Positions 8,541 to 18,384 of a stretch of 64,000 nt of DNA are shown here, piece by piece (within the stretch, counting starts at the first letter, position 1; each line of letters starts with the position of its first letter). The notes beneath the pieces were generated by a model that was not told the DNA's origin, made no database searches, and worked only from the letters and a program-made list of their open reading frames with translations. The stretch covers positions 3,210,053 through 3,274,052 of the forward strand of contig CBDDLD010000004.1 of assembly GCA_965230605.1 (NCBI GenBank). The letters are read 5' to 3'. The translations under genes and the position numbers were made by a program. The DNA is from CBDDLD01 sp965230605. Lineage in GTDB: Bacteria; Bacteroidota; Bacteroidia; Flavobacteriales; Flavobacteriaceae.

Positions 8541-10610
8541 TTGAAACTTAACCAACTAAAAAATATTATCCTCAACAAGGGGATCAAAACTATATATATT
8601 GATTATTTTGATTCCCTTGTTCATAGAACTGTTCACCCTAATCAAGTTCAGCGCATATGGTCAAAAATAATGATCCGCGAACTAGGTTTAAATTGTTCTA
8701 CAGATCAGCTTTATTTTATTCGAAAAGAGTCTACGCATTACTTAAAAACTGAATTAGACAGAGATGATGTAGAAGTTCTTTATGAAGATCTAAAACGTGA
8801 AGTTTTAAAACGTGTTATAAACTTAGACATTCTTTCTCAAGATCAGGCAAAGCTATTCTTAGGTATTTTTGAAGTTGCTGATCTAAAAGCAGAAATGAGT
8901 ACACAGTACTTAAATGAAAATGTTGTATCTATCCTAAAAAGCTTCAAAGACGATGGTGGTGACGTTTATCTTATTTCTGACTTTTATGGTCCGGTTTCTC
9001 TTTTTGAAAAGATGCTAGGTTCTCATGGTATACTTCATCTTTTTAATGGCTTGTTTAGCTCATCTACTCAAGAAAAAAGTAAATATAACGGTACCATATA
9101 TAAAGATGTTATTGAAATTACTAAGGCAGAGCCGAGATACACTTTGATGATAGGCGATAATAAAGTTAGTGATGGTATAAATGCCGCAAAGAGCAACTTA
9201 AACACATATATTCTACCTCATAAAAAACAACTTCGAAAAAATAAACGGAATAATATTGGTAATGACAAAAAACAATTTAATCGAATAATATCGAAGATAT
9301 ATAAAGCCTGCCGAAAAAATAAATCCATTCCGTTTACAGAATACATCTTGTTTTATCATCTATTTGTTGAACAGCTCTACTACCGTTGTAAGCAAAATCA
9401 AATAAAAGACCTGTTTTTTCTATCTAGAGAAGGGCTTTATTTAAAAAAACTATTCGACTCTTATCAAGATCATGTTAGTATAGATGGTATCACTAAAGTG
9501 AACACACATTATCTTAGAATCTCTAGGCAATCATCTTTACAAATAACATTAAAGGGTCTAGATGATGAAGATTTCACCTATCTCAAAGCTAATTTTGATG
9601 AATTATCAGTACTAGATTTTCTAAACACATTTGGATTCAATAGTAGTAAACTACAGGAAATTACGGCGTCATTAACACATGATTCCGAAGAAAAGCATGC
9701 ATCCTTATTTGACTCTAAAGCATTCTTGGAACTCAAGAATCATTCAATATTTGTAGACTATTACAATGCGTCTCGTCATTCTAATAAAACTGCATTCGAT
9801 GCCTATATTAAATCTTTTAATGTCGATATTCATAAAGATGGTTTAACCTTAGTAGATATAGGTTGGGGAGGCACCATGCAAGAATCTTTATATAAATTCT
9901 TTGGAGAAGATGTAAACGTTACTGGGTATTATTTAGGACTTAAAGAAATCTATAACTTAACACCGAAAACCAAACGTTTTGGATTAAACTTTTCTATTCT
10001 TCCTTATATAGACTATGATGACTATATTTTAATGGCTAACACGCAATTATATGAACAGTTCTTATCTGCACATCATGGAAGTCCTGTCGGATATAAAATA
10101 GGTGCTAATGAATTCACCATAGAACATCATCAACCCAAAGAAAAGTGGTTATATGATAATTATATAGAAAATCATCAAACGATTATGTTTGAAATTCATA
10201 AATCACTTCTTAGTCAACTCGATACTGTTTGTTATAGTCAACCTATTGTAAAGCGTGTACTTTCTAAAAAAGCCATGAGAACAGGACTGTTTTTATGCTC
10301 TAAAAGGCTGAAATTTTTGGAATCTTTAAATGATGGTTTTTATCAGAATATTGGAGATAACCAAGTTGGAGTAAAATATGATGTTCCTGAAGTTAGGAAT
10401 ATTAAGAAAAAGACGCTCAAGTTTTTATTGAAACCAGAATATTTTTTTAGGTTTATTGTAAAGGTTAAACCCGTTTTATGTAAGAAAAACAAGGTCTTAG
10501 CGTTTTTCTTTCCTACATATATCTTCTATCTGTATTATAATTTTAATCGGTATATCAGGTTCAAAGTGTTAAATAAATACTTTCTTTTGAGGTATAATTT
10601 TTTCAAATAA
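8541..10610 (+). CDS. Large HAD-superfamily protein with uncharacterised C-terminal half (COG5610-like)
   Basis: The N-terminal 225 residues show HAD motifs in order: D21 in IDYFDSLVHR (motif I), S146 in VYLISDFYG (motif II), lysines near 181-188 in KYNGTIYKD (motif III) and GDNKVSDG at 205-212 (motif IV). About 460 further residues have no domain I can name, except a conserved block FFLSREGLYLKKLF and VDIGWGGTMQES. The C-terminus is very basic and aromatic. This resembles predicted HAD hydrolases found near surface polysaccharide genes, but no glycosyltransferase genes are nearby. The start is TTG at 8541: the first in-frame ATG is at residue 44 and would remove motif I. It begins 16 bases after the peptidase stop and may be co-transcribed with it. 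Confidence 0.68.
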   Translation: MKLNQLKNIILNKGIKTIYIDYFDSLVHRTVHPNQVQRIWSKIMIRELGLNCSTDQLYFIRKESTHYLKTELDRDDVEVLYEDLKREVLKRVINLDILSQDQAKLFLGIFEVADLKAEMSTQYLNENVVSILKSFKDDGGDVYLISDFYGPVSLFEKMLGSHGILHLFNGLFSSSTQEKSKYNGTIYKDVIEITKAEPRYTLMIGDNKVSDGINAAKSNLNTYILPHKKQLRKNKRNNIGNDKKQFNRIISKIYKACRKNKSIPFTEYILFYHLFVEQLYYRCKQNQIKDLFFLSREGLYLKKLFDSYQDHVSIDGITKVNTHYLRISRQSSLQITLKGLDDEDFTYLKANFDELSVLDFLNTFGFNSSKLQEITASLTHDSEEKHASLFDSKAFLELKNHSIFVDYYNASRHSNKTAFDAYIKSFNVDIHKDGLTLVDIGWGGTMQESLYKFFGEDVNVTGYYLGLKEIYNLTPKTKRFGLNFSILPYIDYDDYILMANTQLYEQFLSAHHGSPVGYKIGANEFTIEHHQPKEKWLYDNYIENHQTIMFEIHKSLLSQLDTVCYSQPIVKRVLSKKAMRTGLFLCSKRLKFLESLNDGFYQNIGDNQVGVKYDVPEVRNIKKKTLKFLLKPEYFFRFIVKVKPVLCKKNKVLAFFFPTYIFYLYYNFNRYIRFKVLNKYFLLRYNFFK

Positions 10611-10622
10611 AGCGGTAGTCAT

Positions 10623-10641
10623 TTATCTAATTTTTAGATAA
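10623..10641. repeat. AT-rich inverted repeat after the HAD gene
   Basis: TTATCTAA, three T, then TTAGATAA form a perfect 8-bp inverted repeat 13 bases after the HAD stop. It could be a weak terminator or an operator. It has few G or C pairs and no clean T tract. The surrounding intergenic stretch 10642-10746 shows nothing else. Confidence 0.4.
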
Positions 10642-10746
10642 TTAGACTTCAATTATTATTATTTTATTAGATTTACACACTTTTTTAACAAAAAAGGTAG
10701 GAAATTGCTAATGAAACCTGTTCTATTATACGAACATACTAAATCA

Positions 10747-12114
10747 ATGAAAAATAAATTCCCTCATTTCATTTTTCTAATACTTCTATTGTTTGCGTCG
10801 TCTTGTGCTAAGGATGACTCTATTTCTCCTGTTGAAATTGAAACAAATTCTGATCTTATTACTATAAATCAGAACAGCCAAACTGAAGTGTTTATTTTTC
10901 AAAATGACTTCAATATTCCAAATCAAGGACAGTTATCGATCACGGCCGCATCAAAAGGTATTGCAATAATTAAGGATAATGGCACTAATACTGTACTATC
11001 TGACGATTACATAGAGTATACTCCAACACCTAACATCATAGGGCAGGACACATTTCAATATACCATATGTGACTCTGCTTCACCTGCTAACTGTAAAACA
11101 GAAACCATTACTATCAATATAAGTTCATTATCTGTTGTTAATTATGAGAGTGAGAATATCCCCTATCAAAACTTATCAGACTATAATTTTTTTCAAGGAG
11201 AATTAAAAAATCTCAACCCTACTTTTGGTGTTACACCTTACGAGCTTATATCGCCTTTATTCAGTGATTATGCCCACAAAAAAAGATTCATCTGGATGCC
11301 AAATGGTGAAAAGGCAACTTATGAAAGTGATTACAGTACTCTTAACTTTCCTACGGGAACAATGATCATTAAAAACTTTTTCTACGAAAACGTATTACCT
11401 CAAAATCAGACGAGACTATTAGAGACTCGCATCATGTATAAAAAAGCTGAAGGTTGGGATTTTGCAGAATATGTGTGGAATGAAGAGCAAACTGAGGCCA
11501 CTTTAGATAATGAGGGTAGTTTTGTTAACCTAAGCTGGATGGAAGGCACCCAAACCCAATCTGTAAATTATAGAATTCCATCAAGGTCAGAGTGTTTTAC
11601 GTGTCATAATAAATTTGGAACCCCATTACCTATTGGTCCTAAGCCACAAAACCTTAATAAAACTTTTTCTTATACTGATGGTGATAGCAATCAACTGAAT
11701 AAGCTTATACAAATTGGGTATTTAGATAGTGACCTTCCTTTAAATATAGATACCACTGTAGCTTGGGACGATGAAAGTCAATCCTTAGATTTAAGAGTCA
11801 GATCCTATCTAGATATAAACTGTGCACATTGTCACTCTGACGAAAGTTACTGTGAATACAGGTCTATGCGTTTTGCTTATGAAGAAAATAACACTGATGA
11901 AAACATAGGGGTTTGTGTAACTCCAGACACACAATTTATACCTAACTCAAAAATAGTAATGCCAAGCGACAAAGAACTATCAATTCTTCATTACAGAATG
12001 AATACCTCAGAAGAACAAATAAGAATGCCTCTTTTTGGTAGAACTTTGATACATGAAGAGGGGGTTAGACTCATTGAAGAATGGATAAACTCATTAACCG
12101 ACAACTGTAATTAA
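10747..12114 (+). CDS. Diheme cytochrome c lipoprotein, SO2930/HNE_0200-like, with added Ig-like domain (copy 2)
   Basis: Paralog of the product at 3023. Shared blocks include NIPYQNLSDYNFF, SPLFSDYAHKKRFIWMP, the heme motifs CFTCH and CAHCH, and a C-terminal RMPLFGRTL. It differs by an extra domain of about 100 residues between the lipobox (LLFASSC) and the cytochrome region. That insert has the cadherin/Ig-like pattern DYIEYTPTPN then GQDTFQYTICD. The start chosen is ATG 10747 (MKNKFPHFIF), which opens directly into the signal peptide; an in-frame ATG at 10705 adds 14 unlikely residues. The FG-GAP paralog follows after 32 bases. Confidence 0.8.
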   Translation: MKNKFPHFIFLILLLFASSCAKDDSISPVEIETNSDLITINQNSQTEVFIFQNDFNIPNQGQLSITAASKGIAIIKDNGTNTVLSDDYIEYTPTPNIIGQDTFQYTICDSASPANCKTETITINISSLSVVNYESENIPYQNLSDYNFFQGELKNLNPTFGVTPYELISPLFSDYAHKKRFIWMPNGEKATYESDYSTLNFPTGTMIIKNFFYENVLPQNQTRLLETRIMYKKAEGWDFAEYVWNEEQTEATLDNEGSFVNLSWMEGTQTQSVNYRIPSRSECFTCHNKFGTPLPIGPKPQNLNKTFSYTDGDSNQLNKLIQIGYLDSDLPLNIDTTVAWDDESQSLDLRVRSYLDINCAHCHSDESYCEYRSMRFAYEENNTDENIGVCVTPDTQFIPNSKIVMPSDKELSILHYRMNTSEEQIRMPLFGRTLIHEEGVRLIEEWINSLTDNCN

Positions 12115-12146
12115 TTAAATATACAACTTAACTAAACTCAATCATA

Positions 12147-14576
12147 ATGAAAAAAACTACTTTATTAATACTGTTCATTTTAGCTGCTGGTATTGTTAGC
12201 GCCCAGCAAGTAAATGAGCCGGCCAATTGGCCCAATGCTAATTGGTCCATAACAGGTTCTTATGATAATAGCTCCTCAGTGTTTACTGATAATCCGACAA
12301 CGACTTCTTCTAACTTTTCATTTGATGATGACGAAGCAGGTTCTTCTTCGGTAAATAATATAGCTGCTGAATCTCCTGTTATAGATCTTACTTCTGCATT
12401 TAATGCTGGAGAAGTTTGGATTAACGTAAGCTCTTCTTTTATTTTAACTATTTTTCAAACGGAAACCATAACCATACAATATTGGGATGCTGATGCCAGT
12501 GCATGGGTTAATTGGGGAAGTCCTTACGATACGAATACCAGTAATTCACCAACTTCAAATTTTTGTAGTGCTACAGGAGATGCTTTAACCAATAGCGCAC
12601 TCAATATTAATGGGTTTTCTGCTAATCAATTAGCTAATTTTAGATACCGTATCCATTACGATGATAATGGCTCTTATGGTTGGGGATTTTGTTTTAACTC
12701 TCCGACGTTATTCTCTTCTACACCTCCTTCGTGTCCAAATATTACGTCATTAAGTGTGGGTAATGTTAATACCACCTCAGCAGATATTTCTTGGGAAGCA
12801 GGATTTAATGAAACATCATGGGAAATCGTAATTCAAAGTGCTGGTTCAGGTGTGCCCGGTGGATCTGGTACACCAACCACAGATAATGATCCTTATGATG
12901 CTGATGGACTCACAGAGAGTACTGCATATGAAGTATATGTAAGAGGTAATTGTGGTGGTGGAGACTACAGTAATTGGGTTGGCCCGGTTAGTTTTACAAC
13001 GCTTACACCGGCAAGAATTAACTTCTCTACAACGCCGATAACTGTTGATGGTTACGATTTGGCTGTTGTAGATATGAATGGCGATTATCTGGATGATATT
13101 GTTGGAGTTACAGCTACTAATGTTAACATATGGCAGCAAAGAGCTTCTGGTGGTTTTGATGAACTCAACATAACTACACCTGCTGCAGATGACTTACCAA
13201 CTTGGAGTATGGCTGCTGGTGATTTTGATAAAAATGGTAAAACAGACCTGTTATACGGATCTGGAAGTGGTGTTACTTTTATGAGAGCCAGTAATGACGG
13301 CCTAAGCTTTACTGAATTGTCTGGTGGGGAGTATGTTTTCTCTCAACGTTCAAATTTTGTAGATATTAATAATGATGGACATCTAGATGCTTTTGTGTGC
13401 CACGATGTACAACCCAATGTATATTATATTAATAACGGAAGTGGTGTATTCACATTCTATCAGTCTGGTGTCACATCTGGAGCTCCTTACAACTTGGGAG
13501 AATATCCTTCTGGTGGTGATTATGGTTCTATATGGATAGACTATAATAACGACAGAAACATTGATATGTTTACCGCAAAATGTGGTGGTGAAGTTGCCAG
13601 AAGAACCAATCAAATGCATCGTAACAACGGTGATAACACCTACACTGAAAATGCAGCGAGCATTAACTTAAATGACCCCATGCAAACTTGGTCATCTACT
13701 TGGGGAGACTATGACAATGATGGTGATATGGATGTATTTGTAGGCGCTAGCTCTGGAGCTCATAAATTAATGAGAAATAATGGTCCTCCTAATTATGATT
13801 TTACTGATGTTACCGCTGGTGCAGGTATCTCCGCTCCAACAGGCCATGAAAATGCCAGTTATGATATTGATAATGATGGATACTTAGATATTATAAGCAA
13901 TGGATCTATTATGTATGGTAAGGGAGATATGACTTTTGAAGATGCTGATGTTACTCAAATTAATTATAAAAATGGTTCATTTGGTGACTTAAATGATGAT
14001 GGGTTTATAGATACTTATTACAATGGAAACATATACTACAATGGTGGTAACAGTAACAACTGGGTTAAGATCAATACCATAGGTGTACAGAGTAATGCAA
14101 ACGGTATTGGAGCTAGAGTAGAAATTACTACAAGTACAGGAACCCAAATAAGAGATGTAAGAAGTGGTGAAGGATTTGAATTTATGAGTTCTATGACCGT
14201 ACATTTCGGTTTAGGATCTGAGGAAAGTATTGATCATATAAGAGTCTATTGGCCGTCTGGGGTTATTGATAACCTTCCTAATCCAGATAAAAACACAACA
14301 CACAATATCGTTGAAGGCAGTGCTTTAACCATTGCTGATGAGGAATTAGAGGATACAACCATTAGCCCTAACCCTGTGGATGATATTCTTCACATTGTTA
14401 CTTCTAGTGACGTCACTGATAGAATCGCTACAGTTTTTGATATTAATGGCAAACGTATTTTAAATAAAAGACTGACTAACAATTCTTTAAATGTGTCAAA
14501 ATTACAAGGTGGGGTATACTTCCTTAGAATAGAATCTGATGGACGAAGTATTAAGCGCAAGTTTATCAAAAAATAA
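12147..14576 (+). CDS. FN3 plus FG-GAP/VCBS repeat protein with ASPIC/UnbV and T9SS sorting domains (copy 2)
   Basis: Secreted 809-aa paralog of the product at 4156. A signal peptide (MKKTTLLILFILAAG, ending at a SAQ site) is followed by an unassigned N-terminal domain and a fibronectin type III-like domain (SLSVGNVNTTSADISWEAG to YEVYVRGNCGG). Calcium-loop FG-GAP repeats follow (DINNDGHLD, DYDNDGDMD, DIDNDGYLD, DLNDDGFID). An ASPIC/UnbV domain (NGIGARVEI, IRDVRSGEGFEF, YWPSGVIDNL) and a T9SS sorting domain (SPNPVDD to IKRKFIKK) close the protein. The first domain differs from copy 1 while the propeller and UnbV parts align closely, so the duplicate has diverged by domain exchange at the N-terminus. 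Confidence 0.83.
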   Translation: MKKTTLLILFILAAGIVSAQQVNEPANWPNANWSITGSYDNSSSVFTDNPTTTSSNFSFDDDEAGSSSVNNIAAESPVIDLTSAFNAGEVWINVSSSFILTIFQTETITIQYWDADASAWVNWGSPYDTNTSNSPTSNFCSATGDALTNSALNINGFSANQLANFRYRIHYDDNGSYGWGFCFNSPTLFSSTPPSCPNITSLSVGNVNTTSADISWEAGFNETSWEIVIQSAGSGVPGGSGTPTTDNDPYDADGLTESTAYEVYVRGNCGGGDYSNWVGPVSFTTLTPARINFSTTPITVDGYDLAVVDMNGDYLDDIVGVTATNVNIWQQRASGGFDELNITTPAADDLPTWSMAAGDFDKNGKTDLLYGSGSGVTFMRASNDGLSFTELSGGEYVFSQRSNFVDINNDGHLDAFVCHDVQPNVYYINNGSGVFTFYQSGVTSGAPYNLGEYPSGGDYGSIWIDYNNDRNIDMFTAKCGGEVARRTNQMHRNNGDNTYTENAASINLNDPMQTWSSTWGDYDNDGDMDVFVGASSGAHKLMRNNGPPNYDFTDVTAGAGISAPTGHENASYDIDNDGYLDIISNGSIMYGKGDMTFEDADVTQINYKNGSFGDLNDDGFIDTYYNGNIYYNGGNSNNWVKINTIGVQSNANGIGARVEITTSTGTQIRDVRSGEGFEFMSSMTVHFGLGSEESIDHIRVYWPSGVIDNLPNPDKNTTHNIVEGSALTIADEELEDTTISPNPVDDILHIVTSSDVTDRIATVFDINGKRILNKRLTNNSLNVSKLQGGVYFLRIESDGRSIKRKFIKK

Positions 14577-14600
14577 TTGATTCAAAATAAAAAATGAAAG

Positions 14601-14627
14601 CCGTTAGATTGATCTAACGGTTTTTTT
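14601..14627 (+). terminator. Rho-independent terminator after the copy 2 cassette
   Basis: CCGTTAGAT pairs with ATCTAACGG around a two-base loop, followed by seven T. Confidence 0.93.
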
Positions 14628-14633
14628 ATGTCT

Positions 14634-14641
14634 TATTTTTG
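14634..14641 (+). promoter_or_regulatory. Possible -7 element for the ABC ATPase gene
   Basis: TATTTTTG matches TAnnTTTG and ends six bases before the ATG at 14648. If this is the real promoter, the transcript begins almost at the start codon and is nearly leaderless. No TTG lies at the normal -33 distance, because that position falls inside the preceding terminator. Confidence 0.45.
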
Positions 14642-14647
14642 CACCAT

Positions 14648-15562
14648 ATGCTTAATGTAAACAACATATCATTTGCTTATGATGATGACATCATTTTAAA
14701 CGATATCCTATTTTCTGCTGAAAAGGGGGAACATGTTTCTATAATTGGTGAAAGCGGGTCAGGAAAAAGCACCCTACTTAAACTTATCTATGGCGAGTAT
14801 GACCTTAATCAAGGGCAAATTTTATGGAATAACACTAAAATACTAGGCCCTGCCTATAACCTTGTTGTAGGGTATGATTTTATTAAACACGTTGCACAAG
14901 AATTTGACCTTATGCCATTCACATCAGTCGAAGAAAATATAGGTAAGTATTTGTCCAACTTCTATCCTGAAGAAAAAAAAGAACGCATTTCTGAATTAAT
15001 TAAAGTCGTAGAGCTAGAAGCTTTTGCAAACACCAAAGTAAAACTATTGAGTGGCGGACAAAAACAGCGTGTAGCGCTAGCTAGGGCTTTGGCAAAATCG
15101 CCCGAGATCCTATTATTAGATGAGCCTTTTAGCCATATCGACAATTTTAAAAAGCAGTCCTTAAGACGAAAACTATTTAAATACCTCAAAGACCATGAAA
15201 TTACGTGTATTGTTGCAACTCACGATAAGGATGATGTTATGGGGTTTTCAGATAAAATATTGGTTTTAGATAGTGAAAAGGTCATTGCTAGTGGAACTCC
15301 TGAGGAGTTATTCCAATACCCTAAGCTCCCATTAATTGCCTCTTTCTTTGGCGAGTATACTATTATTGAACCCTATGGGATTGTTTATGCACATCAAATA
15401 CATATCGTAGAAAAATCTAAGATTTCTGTGAAGGTCATTACTTCCTACTTTAAAGGTAATTACACATTAATTGAAGCCAATTACAATTCTAGTATAATTT
15501 ATATTGAACATACCTCAGCTATAGAGCCAGACACCGAAATATACATTGTTATAAAGCCTTAA
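14648..15562 (+). CDS. ABC transporter ATP-binding protein
   Basis: A 304-aa ATPase subunit. It has Walker A GESGSGKST, the Q-loop region HVAQEFDLMPF, the signature LSGGQKQRVALARAL, Walker B ILLLDEP and the switch histidine in ATHDKDD. A C-terminal extension of roughly 70 residues resembles the small regulatory TOBE-like tail of PotA/FbpC-type ATPases. No permease or binding protein is adjacent, so the substrate cannot be inferred. The start is ATG 14648; an upstream TTG at 14639 would overlap the predicted promoter. It converges on the MMPL gene, with the two stops directly abutting. Confidence 0.9.
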   Translation: MLNVNNISFAYDDDIILNDILFSAEKGEHVSIIGESGSGKSTLLKLIYGEYDLNQGQILWNNTKILGPAYNLVVGYDFIKHVAQEFDLMPFTSVEENIGKYLSNFYPEEKKERISELIKVVELEAFANTKVKLLSGGQKQRVALARALAKSPEILLLDEPFSHIDNFKKQSLRRKLFKYLKDHEITCIVATHDKDDVMGFSDKILVLDSEKVIASGTPEELFQYPKLPLIASFFGEYTIIEPYGIVYAHQIHIVEKSKISVKVITSYFKGNYTLIEANYNSSIIYIEHTSAIEPDTEIYIVIKP

Positions 15563-17812
15563 TTATTTATCAAATCGTTTTAATAATGCTGGTAGGTAAA
15601 AAATATCTGTAATAAGTGCTATAGCAACAGTAACAGCACATAAAATACCAAAATCTCTTACAGAGGGGACTGCACTAGAACTTATAATTAAGAAGCCAGC
15701 TACCAGAGCAAAAGTGGTAGAAAACAATGCGCTTCCTGTATAATGCATTGCTTTATTCATTCGTTTTTCCGAATCACCTTGTATGGCTTTGCTTCTTTTG
15801 TATTTGTATACTAAATGAATGGTGTCGTCCATTGCAATACCTAGCATTATTGGTGTGATCATTGCCGTAGATACATCTAAAGGAATGTCGAGAAGGCTCA
15901 TCACAATAGCTAGTAGTGCTAGTGGTAAAATATTAGGGATGAGGACTAAAATTGTGGTTTTAAATCGCTTAATAAAAAACCACAAGGCTAGGAATGCTAC
16001 AAAAAAAGCAGCAAAGAATGACTTAAACTGAGTTTGAAGTATAAAGTCGTTTAATTGGGAAAAAACAACAGAAAAACCGTTGATTTTTAACTCATAATCC
16101 TTGCCTTTAAAGGTTTCATTAAAATCATTACCAATAGTTTCTAAAAGCTGTTCTAGTTCTGAGGTTTTTACTTCTTTGACACTCACAGTGATTCCGGCAG
16201 TTTTTAGATCTTTTGAAAAGAGCTTGAAAAATGAGTTATCCTTATTGTCCAAATTAGCTAGTGTGGACTTCAATTTTGACTCGTTAATATTAGACTGAAA
16301 CAATATCGGGTTTCTTTGCTCTAAAAAAGTTTTGACATTAACTACTGAAACAGGTGAAGCAATCAGGTTATTTTCTGATAACTTATTTTGAAACTTTTCT
16401 AACAATACCACAGCATCTTTATCAATCATTAATCCCGACTTTGAAGATACATTTAATTGTAACCTTGAACTGCCTTGTAATTGTTCTTCAACGATTCTTA
16501 AATCTTGTTTTGCTTTACCCTCAGCTAACAGATCTAGAGAATCTGTATCAATCTTTACATTAAATACAGAATATAGACCATAACTCAATATCAAAGAAAA
16601 TATAACAATTATTGTATTCTTCTTAGTAGATGTAACCCTGTTAATCCAGTCAATCACACTAGTATGACTCATCTTTTTGAGGCGTATAACAGGTCGGGCA
16701 GCTTTAAAATTTATAGTCATATAACTGAACCCAATAATGGTAATAATGTATACCAGAATAAAACTTAAGAAAAGACCCATACACGTAAATACACCCATGT
16801 TCTTAAATGCCGGTAACGGAGAAAGGTATAATGCGAAATATCCAACAAATGTGGTTAATGTTGTGTAGAAGCACGGTGTAACACTCTTTCTTACGGCTAA
16901 GCTAATCAATTCTACCTTGCTTAGTTTTTCATTTATAAGACCTTCTTTATGGTAAATATTAATAATATGAACAGCATCACTTACACTATAAACCATAAGA
17001 ATAGTGGGTATAAGCATAGAAATCATATTTAATGCGTAGCCTGCAGATGTAATAATTCCGAATAAAAATATTATAGGAATTCCTACTGAAAGCAAAGACA
17101 TAATAAGGTAACGTTTACTAGGCAGTAAAAACAATAGCATTAAGGAAATGACCAATACAGTTAAAATACCAAACACAAGACTTTCTTTGTAAATCCCTTT
17201 ACTATAGGCTTCATTAAGTACAGGCGCTCCAGATAAATGATACTTGGAATAATACTGTTCAATGACTCCTCTGATCTCTGAAGCGATGACCTCTCGTTTA
17301 ACCTCTATGGTTGGAGTAGGTTTTAATTGAATGTATAAAAACAAGTTCTTATAGTCAGAAGTAACTAACTGTTCTGTTATGTTTGGTAGTTTTTTAAATA
17401 GGTTTTTTAGCCCTCTCTCACTTCGTTTAGGGTTATACAGGTCATCAAACGTTATCTTTTGATTAGCGTAAATAGGATATTGTGCTTTTGCCAGGCTAAA
17501 TGATGTATTTACGTACCATAGAGAATCTAAGGATTTGTGTAGTTGTTTTAGTCGAAACACCGTAGAGGAGTCCACTGCATTTTCAACAGGGAGCATGGTT
17601 ACAAAAATTTCATCTGAACCAAAATCTTCTTGATATTTTATGTATGCTTTATAACTTGGATTATCCTCAAGAAACCAAATAGATAATGAGTTGTCCACAC
17701 TCAACTTCTTAGTTGTTTGATGACCGGAAACTACAGTTAACAAAGTGATTACTATAATTATAGGAACCCGGAATCGAATAATCGATGCTATAATGTTCTG
17801 CAGTTGTTTCAT
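15563..17812 (-). CDS. MMPL/RND-superfamily lipid exporter
   Basis: A 749-aa membrane protein with the RND layout repeated twice: one N-terminal helix, a large extracytoplasmic domain and a bundle of helices, then the same again. Recognisable pieces are VDNSLSIWFLEDNPSY near the N-terminus, the sterol-sensing-like helices around VYSVSDAVHIINIYH in the first half and PIMLGIAMDDTIHLVY in the second half. This branch (HAE3/MMPL) exports lipids and hydrophobic products. It is the last gene of the type III PKS operon and overlaps the phosphopantetheinyl transferase gene by 4 bases, so export of the operon product is the natural inference. Confidence 0.85.
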   Translation of the reverse strand: MKQLQNIIASIIRFRVPIIIVITLLTVVSGHQTTKKLSVDNSLSIWFLEDNPSYKAYIKYQEDFGSDEIFVTMLPVENAVDSSTVFRLKQLHKSLDSLWYVNTSFSLAKAQYPIYANQKITFDDLYNPKRSERGLKNLFKKLPNITEQLVTSDYKNLFLYIQLKPTPTIEVKREVIASEIRGVIEQYYSKYHLSGAPVLNEAYSKGIYKESLVFGILTVLVISLMLLFLLPSKRYLIMSLLSVGIPIIFLFGIITSAGYALNMISMLIPTILMVYSVSDAVHIINIYHKEGLINEKLSKVELISLAVRKSVTPCFYTTLTTFVGYFALYLSPLPAFKNMGVFTCMGLFLSFILVYIITIIGFSYMTINFKAARPVIRLKKMSHTSVIDWINRVTSTKKNTIIVIFSLILSYGLYSVFNVKIDTDSLDLLAEGKAKQDLRIVEEQLQGSSRLQLNVSSKSGLMIDKDAVVLLEKFQNKLSENNLIASPVSVVNVKTFLEQRNPILFQSNINESKLKSTLANLDNKDNSFFKLFSKDLKTAGITVSVKEVKTSELEQLLETIGNDFNETFKGKDYELKINGFSVVFSQLNDFILQTQFKSFFAAFFVAFLALWFFIKRFKTTILVLIPNILPLALLAIVMSLLDIPLDVSTAMITPIMLGIAMDDTIHLVYKYKRSKAIQGDSEKRMNKAMHYTGSALFSTTFALVAGFLIISSSAVPSVRDFGILCAVTVAIALITDIFYLPALLKRFDK

Positions 17813-18384
17813 AACTTACAAATAGAGTAGGCGCCATAGTTACCATGATGAGATAATGACACACTACAATTCAATTGTGTTTTGTTTAAATACAGCAATG
17901 GTACACCTATAGTATTCTTCTTTAGCGATATGTCACTCATATTCGCTTTAAGACGTTCAGATATCTCTTTTTTCAACAAAAAATAAAGTTCTTTTGATTG
18001 CTCTCTTTGGTTTGTTGACTCAATATGAACTTGTTTAGATATAACGTTGTTGCTATTCGTTACTGTATGACTAAAAATATAATCAGACGATATTCTTGTA
18101 GTGACTTTACATTTAAACGTGTTAATTGAAGCTATACTATGGTTTCCATCAAGGACACAACTTATTTTCTTGGGATTAAAAAAGCGCCCTCCTCCATTTT
18201 GAATAAACAATTTATAAGCGCTTTCTTTTATACTCCATAAGCGCCATAGCATTAAAATACTGTCTCGGCTTTGCTTTATATAGAATTGCTCTGCTGTAGT
18301 AAAAAGCTTGTCAATAAATCTAGGGTCTTTATACCTAATTTCTTGCCTTACTTTTTTGACATCAATAATGTCATTACCTACCAT
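17809..18384 (-). CDS. 4'-phosphopantetheinyl transferase
   Basis: Transfers 4'-phosphopantetheine from CoA to a carrier-protein serine. The 191-aa product shows the family motifs GNDIIDV at residues 3-9 (magnesium-binding Asp) and W-SIKESAYK at 50-58 (Glu and Lys). It overlaps the acyl carrier protein gene by one base and the exporter gene by four. The obvious substrate is Ser41 of that ACP. A dedicated transferase suggests that the operon's carrier protein is not well served by the housekeeping enzyme. Confidence 0.88.
   Translation of the reverse strand: MVGNDIIDVKKVRQEIRYKDPRFIDKLFTTAEQFYIKQSRDSILMLWRLWSIKESAYKLFIQNGGGRFFNPKKISCVLDGNHSIASINTFKCKVTTRISSDYIFSHTVTNSNNVISKQVHIESTNQREQSKELYFLLKKEISERLKANMSDISLKKNTIGVPLLYLNKTQLNCSVSLSHHGNYGAYSICKL

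Noticed and set aside
14648..15562. ABC ATPase as exporter component of the PKS operon
   Set aside because: It is on the opposite strand, converges on the operon and has its own predicted promoter and no permease.
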